A stretch of 64,000 nt of DNA. Source: Thraustochytrium sp. TN22. Lineage: Eukaryota > Sar > Bigyra > Thraustochytrida > Thraustochytriidae. This document shows positions 46,219-55,645 of this stretch, piece by piece; within the stretch, counting starts at the first letter, position 1; each line of letters opens with the position of its first letter. The translations under genes and the position numbers were made by a program. The stretch is from positions 1 through 64,000 of the forward strand of contig JABLUY010000158.1 of NCBI GenBank assembly GCA_013306675.1, in the 5' to 3' direction. Below the pieces are notes generated by a model, which was not told the origin of the DNA, searched no databases, and was given only the letters and a program-made list of their open reading frames with translations.

Positions 46219-47182
46219 CCCGTCTGCTGTGCGCTGGGGCGTCGCGCTCGTGAGACGGGTGAGGCTGGGACTCACTGGGAAGTCGCTGCGCTGCCCTCGT
46301 CTCCTTCACTTGGGCCCACGCCAGCTTCTCGTACGCCTTGACACACACACTCTCGAGGCTATCCTCGTTCTTGGCATGGACCAGAGCCCTCAGCCTATTC
46401 AGCTTCATCTTGTATTGCCCGTACCGTGCATAGGCCGACGTGCACGGCTTGCATCGCTGCTCACCACCGTGGCATGCGCGGCTCCAGCCCCTCTGGCCAT
46501 TGCAGCGAATTCCCGGCACACGCTCCGTGTCAGGGTACGAGAACGCTGCCTCGAACCCAGGGCAGTGCTCGCTTTGCAGCTCAGGAGGCGTCTCGAGCGC
46601 AGGCTTGGTCCCTTCGGCGGGTTGAGAGGAGTTCCCGTCCGTCATCAGCAACGCCGGCTGGATTTGATCTTCTTCGTTGCCTTCCATTGCCTCTGGTGAG
46701 CCAGGACGAGCGTCAGTCTCCGGTACCACCTCAAGGCGGAGTCGCTTGGAGACGACGGCACCCTCACCGTCGTCGGCAGTGAGCCTCTTCTGGAGATCCT
46801 TCAGGGCGGCACTTTGCTCTATCGTCGGGGGAGGCTGCTTGGTCGGCATTGTCAGCAGCTGCTCGTGCAGCTTTGCGCACGCGGCTTCGTCCTGGAGCTT
46901 TTCGTAGCGCAGGAAATAGCACCAGTTTTTGCGATGCTTCTTCACATCGTCCCTGATAAGAACGAACGATGTCGCACCCAGGCGCGTATACAGCAGGCTC
47001 GAATGTCGAAAATTGCCTGGAAGCGCTGCTTGCCAGTTCTCGCTCTTCCAGAACTTCTTTGGTAAAGCGTTCAGCGTCGGCGAGCGGTGCCACCACCACT
47101 CTTCTAGAGGCTGCACGCAGCCCTCGTCCATTACAGCTTGAACCAAGCGATGCACAGCATCGGATGATGCCGCCGCGCTCAT
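46073..47182 (-). CDS. Orphan protein with Trp-rich start and Cys/His cluster, 3' end uncertain
   Basis: The ATG at 47182 opens a 369-residue frame. The N-terminal 110 residues are protein-like: VMDEGCVQPLEEWWWHRSPT, LPKKFWKSENWQAALPGNFR and KKHRKNWCYFLRYEKLQ. The middle is disordered. A compact Cys/His/basic segment (RACHGGEQRCKPCTSAYARY) suggests a zinc knuckle. The last 60 residues are Gly/Ala/Arg low complexity lying over the signal-peptide coding region of the secreted gene, so they are doubtful. A GTGAGT donor near 46273 with a CCCCAG acceptor 42 bases on would not change the frame. The true end may lie before the overlap. Confidence 0.55.
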   Translation of the reverse strand: MSAAASSDAVHRLVQAVMDEGCVQPLEEWWWHRSPTLNALPKKFWKSENWQAALPGNFRHSSLLYTRLGATSFVLIRDDVKKHRKNWCYFLRYEKLQDEAACAKLHEQLLTMPTKQPPPTIEQSAALKDLQKRLTADDGEGAVVSKRLRLEVVPETDARPGSPEAMEGNEEDQIQPALLMTDGNSSQPAEGTKPALETPPELQSEHCPGFEAAFSYPDTERVPGIRCNGQRGWSRACHGGEQRCKPCTSAYARYGQYKMKLNRLRALVHAKNEDSLESVCVKAYEKLAWAQVKETRAAQRLPSESQPHPSHERDAPAHSRRDACGERQGAGDRDAGNRGAPAGAGASADAGAGAGIGAAGERDGVRGAA

Positions 47183-48816
47183 AGAGTTGCGTGCGTATGC
47201 GCGGCGTCAACAACGACCGAGTAGGATGAGGGCGCCGCGATGAGGTCGTCAGCCGAGCTGGTTGTCAGCGTGCTTCGCGAGCTGCCTTCCACGCCTAGAG
47301 CTGACGAGCGAGCTGCGCTACGCGGCACTGCTGCTAGCTCCTCCTCGTCTCCGCTGCGCGACACCTGCGCTGGCCGCTCGCGGCGGTCCTGCACCACGTG
47401 TCGAGCGCGCTCGTGGGACGAAGCGATGTGCGATGGGCACGAGGTGGCGCGAGGGATCCCGTCAGCGCACTGACTGCGCCTCAGCGCCTCGTGCAAGGCA
47501 GAAGCACGAGCGAGCTGCGTATGGCGCGCGCCAACACGCTCTGCACGCAGGCGCCACTTGCCCGCGGCTGCTCAAGTCGCCACGGCGATCTGCGCCCTTC
47601 GCGCAGCGCGCCGAGGCGCGCCGAGGCACCCCTCGGCTTTTTCCCTCGTGCTTGCTCGCCCGCCACCGCTCGCGCCGCCGTGGCTGCGTCCCCCCGGTGT
47701 GTGTTCGCTTTTTCGGCCAGCGGGCCTTTGCCTCCAAGTGGACTTTTGTCGCGGCAAGTCAAGAGTTAAAGAAGAAAAGTAGAACAAAATTCTGTGCAAT
47801 CTTGCCGCTTGTCAGCATGAAGTCGGCGTCAGCCAGATTGAAATGAGACTCGGCAGAAGTTGCGCACAAAGACGCGTCGCGGTCTTGCCCACCAAGATCT
47901 GCGAGCTCTCTGATGATCGAGGCGCCTGAGAGCGCAGCCTTCCTTCGCAGCAAAGTACGAGCCGTGGGGCGTCGTCTGCTCCTGGCTCCTAGCGTGTGGG
48001 AAACGCTGCCTCGGCGCCGTCGGCGGAGCGCGACCCACAGTAGCGGCGAGTCAACCTGGGACGGGTCAAAGGACGCCACACTGAAAGTGGCGGACAGCGC
48101 GTTGGTCGCCGCGTGGATAGCCGTAGCCGGCGTGGCTGCGGCCGCGGCCGGAGCGGCCGGCAGCGCTGCCGATGCGACGTTAAGCGGGCCGATCTTTGCT
48201 GGCGGCCACAACTCACAGCCTCCAATGACTCGTCTCAAGGCGCGATTGCGTAGCGAGCAAGAAGTCCAGCTGGCTTCGCGGAACTTCCCTCGCCAGTCTC
48301 GCCAGCAGGCGAGTGCTGGTTCTCGCTAGAGTCGAAGCCAGGCTTGCGAACCACTTTGCCAGCAGCAAAGCACGCAAGCGCTGAGCGAGCAGATAGTTAG
48401 CGTGCGGCAAAAGCCAGCGCAATGTCCTGTCTGTTCGGAGCTCTGACGCTGGACAAGTCTGGCGAGACTACGTGGTACTAACGTCAGTACTGACAGTGCG
48501 CTGGCGCGGCGACTCAGACTGAGTCAGACTCGGCCTGGGCGGGCACTGGGCGGGCACTGCGGCAGTCGGTCTGATAGTGACTGATCAGAGTCTGTCTTGA
48601 GGCGGCAACTGCGGGCATGACATTTCCGAGTCGAGTCCAGAATCCGTGCCGAGTCCCCGGACCGCGGGTACTACTTACTTCTGCAGTTCAGTACACGTCT
48701 CGCCAGACGATGTTCAGTTTGGTGGCGAGCTTCGACGTAAAGCCTGAGGTACCGCCGGGAGAACGGCCGGGAGAAGGAGAGTTGCGATCGTTCTCCGTCC
48801 GGACAGACGACGCTCC
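47183..48816. other. Long intergenic stretch before the kinase gene
   Basis: About 1.6 kb of lower GC. Frames at 47759-48238 (minus, TTG start) and 47913-48329 (plus, ATG start, with an Ala-rich hydrophobic run) overlap on opposite strands, and neither is convincing. Short CAGACT/GAGTCAGACT and GGGCACTGGGCGGGCACTG repeats occur at about 48510-48560. GGTACT elements lie at about 48474 and 48667. Confidence 0.5.
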
Positions 48817-51800
48817 ATGGGAGGCGAGCGCGGGGCGGGCGACGGCAGCAAACCAGCAACCTTGTCCTCGAAAAACAGCAGACCCGCAAGGTACGCCTCG
48901 AAGATGAGCGACATGCCCGAAGACGTGAAGCTCGAAAAGGAGATCGCGAACGACATCGTCGAGGGCCTCAACAACGCGAGTCTTGGCGTCGCTGGAGCCT
49001 CCAACAAGTGGCTGCGCAAGCAGGCGCCCACGGCGTCCGGCGTGCAGCTTGGGGTCATTCTTCAGGTAGCGGGTGATCTACTCCATGGGATTGCCTCGGT
49101 GGGCGACAATGCGGCAAAGGCGGCGGAGATTGAAAAGAACGTGATTGACCGGTACGACAAGCTCAAGTGCGAGGAGATGAGGAAGACCTACGAGGCTGCC
49201 TTAACGAGGTGCGCCGATGAGTGGATTGGCCGCGCCGAGCACCCCGCAGCGGTTGCGTGTGCACTCAAGAAGGTCCTGCTGGGCGTCGTCCCGAACTGCA
49301 ACGGGACTCGGGACGCGATCTACCAGGTCTGCAAAGACCTAGACGTGCACCTCGACGAGGACACGCGGCGCGCCCTTGATGCACAGACCGAAGCCTTGAA
49401 GGCGATGAGCTTCGGGATCGCAGGTATCGGCCAGCTGCTTGGCGAGACGGAGCTCTCGGAGCTCACGATGCTCGACAAGCAGGGCGACGTTATGGACAAG
49501 CTGCGCAAGCTCCCCGGTGATCTTCTTGAGCAGGCGCTCGCAGTTGTGGATCTCAACTGGAATGGCAAGCAACTGCGACTGGACATGAAGAAGGTACTCG
49601 ACGTGCTGAACGACACACACGGCGCTCAGCGCGATGACGACGCCACCCCGTTCGAGCAGAAGCTTGAGGGCGCCGTTGCCGTTTGCGACGCCGTGAACAC
49701 CATCGGCGTGATGCTTCACCAGCCCAGCCTACGCAGGGTTGCTGCGGTCGGCAAGAGTGCGGTCGACATCGCTGCTGCCACCCGGTCGCTCAAGCTAGCT
49801 GGCGAGCAAGGCACGCGCGCCTGGCTTGGTGCCGGCGCCAGCATTGTGACGGCCTCCGTCGGCGTCCTCCAAATGCTAGGCTGCCTCGGCAGCGACTGCG
49901 GCTCGAGCTACTTGGCCGACATGCTCGAGGCCATCTCGGAACAGGTGGAGCACCTTCGCAGGGAGATGCATCAGCGTTTCGACGAGCTGGAGGTCCTCAT
50001 GGAGGTGCGATTCAGTGAACTTCAGTACGAACTCCGTAACCATGCCATTCGCACTCGCATCGCGCTCGCCACCATCCATGTGGACCTGCGGGAGCGCGTG
50101 GACGCGGAGTCCTACCGAAGTCTGGCGTATGCCACAACTCAGATGCTGAGCGAGCTGAAACGCTTCTGCAGCGAGGCATACCTTCTAAAGTCGGGCGATG
50201 ATAAGGCGAGCTTCCTCGCAGCCGTTGCCGAGGGCGTCGGGCTGAGTCGCTCGGTCGGCCAGCACAAGTGGAACGGCGTTGCTTACCTCAACCCGATTAA
50301 CGGAGCCGGCATTGCAGGAGACCACAGCCGCCTGCATATCGACGCCAGCCTGATGCGCTTCGCAGGCACAGAGCGCACTGGCCTATTTTTGGACGTCGTG
50401 CGTCTGCTCAAAGTACAGTGCGCGCTTCCTGACTCCCTTATTGCCCCGCAGACCTGGACCTCGCTTGTCCTGACCACATGCAGGAGGATTCGCGAGGTTC
50501 AGTGCAGCCCCAAGGGGCCGCGCTTCATGGTGGATCTCGGGGCTCAACTCGACACTCTCATCGAAGACGGCGAGGCCTTCCTGGCCTTCTGTGACACTGA
50601 CACGAGCCTCCCGCTCGTGGCCAAGCTGGTGTGCGAGTCCCTCAAGAAAGACCTGCAGCAGCTGCTCGAGGAGGTCAACAGCGCGATCGCAAAGCTCAAC
50701 AAAGGGGTGGTAGAAAAAGACCCCATGTGCCACGAAGGCCTCAACACAACACTGGCCGACATGCTCGCCGCGGGCGTAGAGGCGCGCACGGTGCTTGCGG
50801 GCGCCGCGTGGACCAACGACACCATCACACGGAAGAGCGCAAAGGCCGGCGCATATTTCAAATGGCCGACACCGGAGCAGTACCTCAACGCGATGCCAGA
50901 CTGGTCGTGGATGCCTCCGGTTCTCCGCGCGCTCGTCGCGTCACGGACTGTTTCTGTGAACGTGTCCGTCAGGACTGGTGTCGGCGAACTGATCGAGGTG
51001 CACCCATGGGAGCCGCATCGTGCCAGATATGTTGTTCACACCGCACAGAACATGGGCCTCCGGGTGGTCGTCACGATCCCGGGCGTCGACGCCTTCGAAA
51101 TCTGGTCTCCCGCGACGGGAGAATACCCGCAGTATCCCCGCTCTCATTGGTGGGGCGCCAAGAACAACTCAGTCCCGCACATGCTCGACATGCGGCCCTG
51201 GAAGCTCAAGATCGGCAGGCCGCAGCCGGTGGATGAAGCGACCATTGCCAGACTTGAGGCCGAGTTGACCAGTGTGCTGCGCAAAGAACGACGCGACGCC
51301 AAGGAGAGGCTTCTGGAGCTCGTCGGCTCTGAGTCAGAGCTGCCTCGGAACATCAGAGCGAAGCGGATTGTGCTCGAGTTTATCGCAAAGCTCAAGGGCG
51401 TGCCGCTCGACCGTCAGCTGCTCGCATCCCTGGACGCACCCGAGCGCTACGCTGAACTTCTGCGCGCCATGAACCCCGACGAGCTTGGCTTCTTCCCAGA
51501 CATCAGCCCTGTGGTCCAGAGCGCGTGCGACGGCCTTGCTACCGTCGACGAGCTGCTTCGCAATGGACGTGGGGGCGTGGCCAGGTCGAGCGTTGTGACT
51601 GCGGTGGAGGAGGTGCGCCTGGTGCGAGCTGCATGCCTCAAACTTCCGTCTGCGTCGCTGGACCCCATCGAAGACCTCGGCGAACCCCACGACGCGACCA
51701 TGGCGGAGTTTCGCGGCACCGAGGCCAAGAAAGTCGATCGAGCTCGGTGGGCCCGCACAACGAGCGCTAAAGACGGTGCCCTCGAACTGCTCGGACGGAG

Positions 51801-52632
51801 CGAGCGGAGTACGGTCCACGTGGGCAGGCTGGAGACTGAGAAGGGCCTAGTGAAGGTCGCCATCAAGTCAACCTGTATCCAAGACTCGGAGGATCTCGAG
51901 TCCCTCGCCAATGAAGTGCGCGCGCTCGTGCGCGTCGGTGACCACCCCCGGCTGCTTGGCTTCTACGGTTACACGATCACGCGGGATGCGAAAGGCGAGG
52001 AGCGCGTGGTATTGCTCCTGGAGCTCGGCACGGCCAACCTCGCCGCGTTATTGCAGCAAAGAGGACCTGAGCTCTCAGCGGACGAGGCGCTGCGTTTCAG
52101 CAGGAGCATCATCGAAGGTGTTCGTGAGTGCCACGCAAGGGGTGTCGTGCACCAGGACATCAAGGCAGAAAACATCGTCATGGTGGGGAAGAGCGCGAAA
52201 GTTGCCGACTTGGGTAACGCGGGAATCCGTCGCATGGCGGCAACCACACGCACGATGCGGCGCCCAGTCCAGGCCGGTTTTTCTGCGTCGGCCGCGCCTG
52301 AGGTACTCAAGAAGTTTGAAGGCCGCGAGCAAGGCCACACGGTGCAGAGCGACGCGTACAGCCTCGGTCTCCTTCTGCTCCAGATCCAGCTCGCACGCCT
52401 TGTCGTTCCTCTCTTTGGTCCCAGAGCCTCCGGTTCTCCACTGCCAGACGACTTTCTACAGGTCATTGCCATGTACGTAGGCATCGACGACCCGTTCCAG
52501 CTGCACCCACGCATCGCCACTGCCTTGTGCCACAAGGGTATCGACAGCCGCGTCCTGCCGGCCATCAGGACCTGCCTCGAGGAGCGCAAGCTGCCATGTG
52601 CACTCCAGCTGCCGAGTTCGCCTGGCCCTTAG
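48817..52632 (+). CDS. Large orphan protein with C-terminal protein kinase and N-terminal helical/hydrophobic module
   Basis: The frame encodes 1271 residues. Residues 30-330 are alpha-helical. A hydrophobic helix (AGASIVTASVGVLQMLGCLG, about 339-358) is followed by amphipathic helices (EAISEQVEHLRREMHQRFDE) to about 450. Residues 480-800 look globular, with beta-rich VSVNVSVRTGVGELIEVHPW and LRVVVTIPGVDAFEIWSP; no family is recognised. The kinase spans about 985-1260. It shows a degenerate Gly loop (LLGRSERSTVHVG), VAIK (Lys1017), NEVRAL (Glu1033), VVHQDIKAENIVMV (HQD, Asn1119), VADLGNAG (DLG) and SAAPEV (APE-like). Lys, Asp and Asn are kept, so activity is plausible despite a non-RD loop. 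Codon usage is less GC-biased than neighbours. An alternative start is 48904. Confidence 0.85.
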   Translation: MGGERGAGDGSKPATLSSKNSRPARYASKMSDMPEDVKLEKEIANDIVEGLNNASLGVAGASNKWLRKQAPTASGVQLGVILQVAGDLLHGIASVGDNAAKAAEIEKNVIDRYDKLKCEEMRKTYEAALTRCADEWIGRAEHPAAVACALKKVLLGVVPNCNGTRDAIYQVCKDLDVHLDEDTRRALDAQTEALKAMSFGIAGIGQLLGETELSELTMLDKQGDVMDKLRKLPGDLLEQALAVVDLNWNGKQLRLDMKKVLDVLNDTHGAQRDDDATPFEQKLEGAVAVCDAVNTIGVMLHQPSLRRVAAVGKSAVDIAAATRSLKLAGEQGTRAWLGAGASIVTASVGVLQMLGCLGSDCGSSYLADMLEAISEQVEHLRREMHQRFDELEVLMEVRFSELQYELRNHAIRTRIALATIHVDLRERVDAESYRSLAYATTQMLSELKRFCSEAYLLKSGDDKASFLAAVAEGVGLSRSVGQHKWNGVAYLNPINGAGIAGDHSRLHIDASLMRFAGTERTGLFLDVVRLLKVQCALPDSLIAPQTWTSLVLTTCRRIREVQCSPKGPRFMVDLGAQLDTLIEDGEAFLAFCDTDTSLPLVAKLVCESLKKDLQQLLEEVNSAIAKLNKGVVEKDPMCHEGLNTTLADMLAAGVEARTVLAGAAWTNDTITRKSAKAGAYFKWPTPEQYLNAMPDWSWMPPVLRALVASRTVSVNVSVRTGVGELIEVHPWEPHRARYVVHTAQNMGLRVVVTIPGVDAFEIWSPATGEYPQYPRSHWWGAKNNSVPHMLDMRPWKLKIGRPQPVDEATIARLEAELTSVLRKERRDAKERLLELVGSESELPRNIRAKRIVLEFIAKLKGVPLDRQLLASLDAPERYAELLRAMNPDELGFFPDISPVVQSACDGLATVDELLRNGRGGVARSSVVTAVEEVRLVRAACLKLPSASLDPIEDLGEPHDATMAEFRGTEAKKVDRARWARTTSAKDGALELLGRSERSTVHVGRLETEKGLVKVAIKSTCIQDSEDLESLANEVRALVRVGDHPRLLGFYGYTITRDAKGEERVVLLLELGTANLAALLQQRGPELSADEALRFSRSIIEGVRECHARGVVHQDIKAENIVMVGKSAKVADLGNAGIRRMAATTRTMRRPVQAGFSASAAPEVLKKFEGREQGHTVQSDAYSLGLLLLQIQLARLVVPLFGPRASGSPLPDDFLQVIAMYVGIDDPFQLHPRIATALCHKGIDSRVLPAIRTCLEERKLPCALQLPSSPGP

Positions 52633-53665
52633 ATTGTCCAGCAGCCTTTGCAAAGGCCTGCGTAGCAAGTAGCCTCTTCACACGTCCATCACAAACAATT
52701 CTCAAATTCTCTTGCTGCATAGCGAAACCTTGCGTACGTATTCCATCCGTAAACCTGCCTCGCTCCCACCTTACCTTGCGATTCGGGCCCAGCGCTATGT
52801 CTTTGAGCTTATTACGCATCTTTCAACCCAAAAGAGACCCGGTCAACTTGTTCTCTCGCCTTGTAGCAAACGACGCGCGCAAACACAGCAACGCGCACCG
52901 CCATGCCTCGTCTCGCCTTGCTCGCCTGCGTCCTGCGGTCCGCGACCCAAACCGGGGTCTTCTTGGCCGCAACGCGCTGGCAGCCAGGCTCGCTGTTCCT
53001 TCCGTCACCTGCCCCTGGGTCGCGTTGCAGAGCGCTTGATCGGCAGCCGCACTCTGCGATGCACCTCCAAGCACAAAGCGGCTAGCCGCCGAGCCCACCG
53101 TGGCAGAACATCTCACTGCAGCTCCTCCTACCACACTGCAGCAGCAGGACTGACTCATGACCGTGACGGTGTCACGCGGGCACCGTCCCGGCCAGCTGCA
53201 GCGCAGCCTGCCAGGCTGTGAGTGCGGCAGCGCGCCCCGGCCCGGCGCATAATTTGCAGAACCCGGAGCTGGCTGCTGCAGGCGAGGATCGCGCAGACGG
53301 TTGTGATGCGCGAGTCGGCGTCGGGTTCCTCGTTCGATGAGGCGGTAGCGTGTCCGCCGGCCTGACTGTGCGCGCAGTGGCCGACTCGGATCCTGATCGT
53401 GCAACTGCGCGCGTGCCGTGTACAACCAGGCCCACTGCAGCCAGCTGTACGTAAGTTGGTACTCCTCGACCTACAACTCCAAGTCAGGGCGCTAGCGGCG
53501 ACCCTGGGTCGACGGCCGTCGAGCCTGGGTTAGCGCCTGGTTCGCGCGGCACGCTGGTAGCAACGCGGGGCGCGGCGCGGCGCGGCGGCGAGCAAATCCC
53601 AAACGCCAAGAAAGTCTCGGAGGAGCGGACGGGCTGCGCCGAAGAGATAGATCACCGCGAACGAG
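52633..53665. other. Intergenic: kinase 3' flank and upstream copy of the duplicated block
   Basis: The first 380 bases are kinase 3' flank with ordinary composition. From about 53011 the sequence matches 55018 onward, so it is the 5' part of the tandem duplication. It includes a 14-bp palindrome TCGACGGCCGTCGA at 53509-53522. No gene is supported. Confidence 0.65.
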
Positions 53666-54700
53666 ATGTCCGTGCCGGCGGTGCCCACGGCCAAGAGCCT
53701 GAGCACGAGCGTGACCTTCAAGAAGGCAGGCGAGGCGCTCAAGGCGTACCGCGAGATGGGCGCCGAGGTCGGCGAAGAACTCCGCGCGGACAATGGGGCG
53801 CTCTTTTATGCGCAGGTGGTGCTGGCGGGGCGGGAAGTGATGGGCGCAGACGAGGTGCACTGCATGCCGGAGAGTGTGCCGCGTTACGAGGCGGTCAAAA
53901 AGGTCGGAGAGCTGGGGTCCACGACGGTGGATCTTATGCTTCAGTTCGAGACGCCGGAGGAGGTGGACACCATCTTTGCGCGCACCAAGGCAGCCGGCTT
54001 CGACTCCGTTTGCGAGGCACAGGACATGTTTTTCGGGGATCGCTATGCCTGCATGGTGGACAGATTCGGCCAGAGCTGGAGCTTTGTCGCGCCGCTCCCG
54101 GCGGAGCGGGCCAAGGCCGCCTTGCAGGGCGCACCGCCCGGCGCGGACTTCCCGGACCCGGAACAGGCGCCAGCGCCGGGCCCGCCGTCGCCCGCGACAG
54201 GGCCCTCGGGCCCGGTCGCCACGAAGATGCTGCCATACATCTCCCTCAAGGACGCGCGCAAGGCGCTCGAATTCTACCAGGCCACCTTTGACGCCGAGAT
54301 CACGGCGCAGTGGGTGGTCAAGGGGAGCGGCCTGCTCATGTACGGCCGCCTGCGCATTGCCGGTCAGGAGCTCGTGTTGGTGGACATTGCGTGTCGCGAG
54401 AAGAACCCCAGTGGTGCGCTCGCGCGCCAGGTGGTGGATGCTGGCAGCACCTACGTCACGCTCGGGCTCGAATTCGACGCTCCTGAGGACGTGGACGCCC
54501 TCTTCGCCAAGATGAAGGCCAGCGCCAAAACGATCGATCGATCGCCCGTCGACCTGTGGACCGGCGAGCGATACTGCAACCTGATCGACGCGGGCGGTCT
54601 GTCTTGGTCACTCAGCGCGAGACTCCCAGCGGACCGCGCCGAGGCTGCCAAGGATGTCATTCCGGAGGAGTTTTGGGTCCCTGAGATGGAGAAGCTCTGA
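53666..54700 (+). CDS. Two-domain VOC (PhnB/glyoxalase-like) protein, copy 1
   Basis: The 344-residue product has two tandem VOC domains of PhnB type. Domain 1 (about 10-145) runs from SLSTSVTFKKAGEALKAYRE to GDRYACMVDRFGQSWSFVAP. Domain 2 (about 185-325) runs from LPYISLKDARKALEFYQATF to GERYCNLIDAGGLSWSLSAR. A Pro/Gly/Ala linker joins them. Each shows the beta-alpha-beta-beta-beta pattern and the terminal G-x-x-W motif. PhnB-like members often lack the glyoxalase metal ligands and their reactions are mostly unknown. No targeting signal is seen. It is the first of two tandem paralogs. Both are intact, about 93 percent identical, and their second domains are almost the same. Confidence 0.87.
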   Translation: MSVPAVPTAKSLSTSVTFKKAGEALKAYREMGAEVGEELRADNGALFYAQVVLAGREVMGADEVHCMPESVPRYEAVKKVGELGSTTVDLMLQFETPEEVDTIFARTKAAGFDSVCEAQDMFFGDRYACMVDRFGQSWSFVAPLPAERAKAALQGAPPGADFPDPEQAPAPGPPSPATGPSGPVATKMLPYISLKDARKALEFYQATFDAEITAQWVVKGSGLLMYGRLRIAGQELVLVDIACREKNPSGALARQVVDAGSTYVTLGLEFDAPEDVDALFAKMKASAKTIDRSPVDLWTGERYCNLIDAGGLSWSLSARLPADRAEAAKDVIPEEFWVPEMEKL

Positions 54701-55645
54701 GGTCCTTGTCTTCGCGCGCATCCTCGCGCAGATCCTTGAGCGAGGCCCGCGGCCGCACACCAACGCACGTCATTTAGAAGTTCATCAAGCAGGGGGCGCG
54801 ACACGGAGCTGAGCTAGACGTCCGTCGACGGTACTTGGTCAACGAGAAGGCAATGAATCAATGTCCGCGTTCACACAGTATGGAGATGGGGTGTGAGGCT
54901 CGCGCATGCCCGGTCCAGGCATCAGATGCCGAGGAAGAGGATGAGCGGAATAGTGTTGCTCAGCAGAAAGCAAAACACTGTTCATCAAGTTCTCTGTGCT
55001 TCATCACTTGTTGACGTGCCCCTGGGTCGTGTTGCAGTGCGCTTGATGCCGCACTCTGCGATGCAACTTCAAGCGAAGGCGAAGCATGAAGCAGCTCGCC
55101 GCCGAGGTGCGTCATGTACCACCACAGCCCACCGCAGCAGAACAAACTTCCTTACCACGTCCTTACCACTGCCATTGGGTCAAGCTCTAGCTAGCTAGGC
55201 TACACAGCATGCAGTAGTAGTTACTGTGGCCGCCCTGGCTCGGCTCAGAACTTGCAGAACCCCGGGGCTGCTGCAGGCGAGGATTGCGCCGGCGGCGATG
55301 ATGCGCGAGCCGGCGTCGGATTCCCTGTTCGGACTCGGCCGAGCGATGAAAGGCAGCACGGTGCAGTGCTCGCCTCGGATCTGGCCGCAGGTTGCGGAGT
55401 GCATGTGCATGTGCGGTTGTCCAGCCAAGACCGCCAGGCCCACTGCAGCCAGCTGTAGGTACTAGTAGTAGTAAGTCAGGGTGCTCGCGGCGACCCAGGG
55501 TCGACGGCCGTCGAGCCTGGGTCAACGCGCCGGCGGCACGTTGGTGGCAAGGCGGGGCGCGGCGCGACGACGAGCAAATCCAGAACGTGAAGGAAAGTCT
55601 CGGGAGAGCGGGAAGGGCTGCATCGACGAAGTCACCGCGAACGAG
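54701..55645. other. Intergenic between the VOC copies: minisatellite unit, gene relic, duplicated promoter
   Basis: In order, this stretch holds the 3' flank of copy 1 and a single unit of the 44-bp repeat (54799-54840). Next come the flank and last about 18 codons of a tail-anchored gene relic on the minus strand (about 54925-54985), then the join to copy 2. The duplicated upstream region follows, including TAGCTAGCTAG (55187-55197) and the TCGACGGCCGTCGA palindrome (55501-55514). Confidence 0.75.
54925..54985 (-). pseudogene. Relic of the 3' end of the tail-anchored protein gene
   Basis: On the minus strand this encodes VFCFLLSNTIPLILFLGI and a stop. It differs in only a few residues from the C-terminus of the gene at 57529-58701 (MLCFLLSITIPLILFLGI). 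Its flank also matches downstream of that gene. No further 5' part is present, so it is a fragment carried by the tandem duplication. Confidence 0.8.

Larger units (their letters stand above)
53011..54990. repeat. Tandem segmental duplication, copy 1
   Basis: About 2 kb repeated directly at 55018-57590 (offset 1980 over the coding part). It contains upstream flank, a complete VOC gene, one minisatellite unit (54799-54840), and a short relic of the 3' end of the tail-anchored gene (about 54925-54985). The two copies abut within about 30 bases. Confidence 0.85.

Noticed and set aside
47759-48329. Opposing frames of 159 (minus) and 138 (plus) codons
   Set aside because: They overlap on opposite strands, the minus frame lacks an ATG, and neither has a recognisable domain. 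The plus frame has an Ala-rich hydrophobic run and could be revisited with transcript data.
48817-52632. Kinase region as a dead pseudokinase
   Set aside because: HQD and DLG differ from consensus, but the catalytic Lys, Asp, Asn and metal-binding Asp are all present, so loss of activity is not supported.
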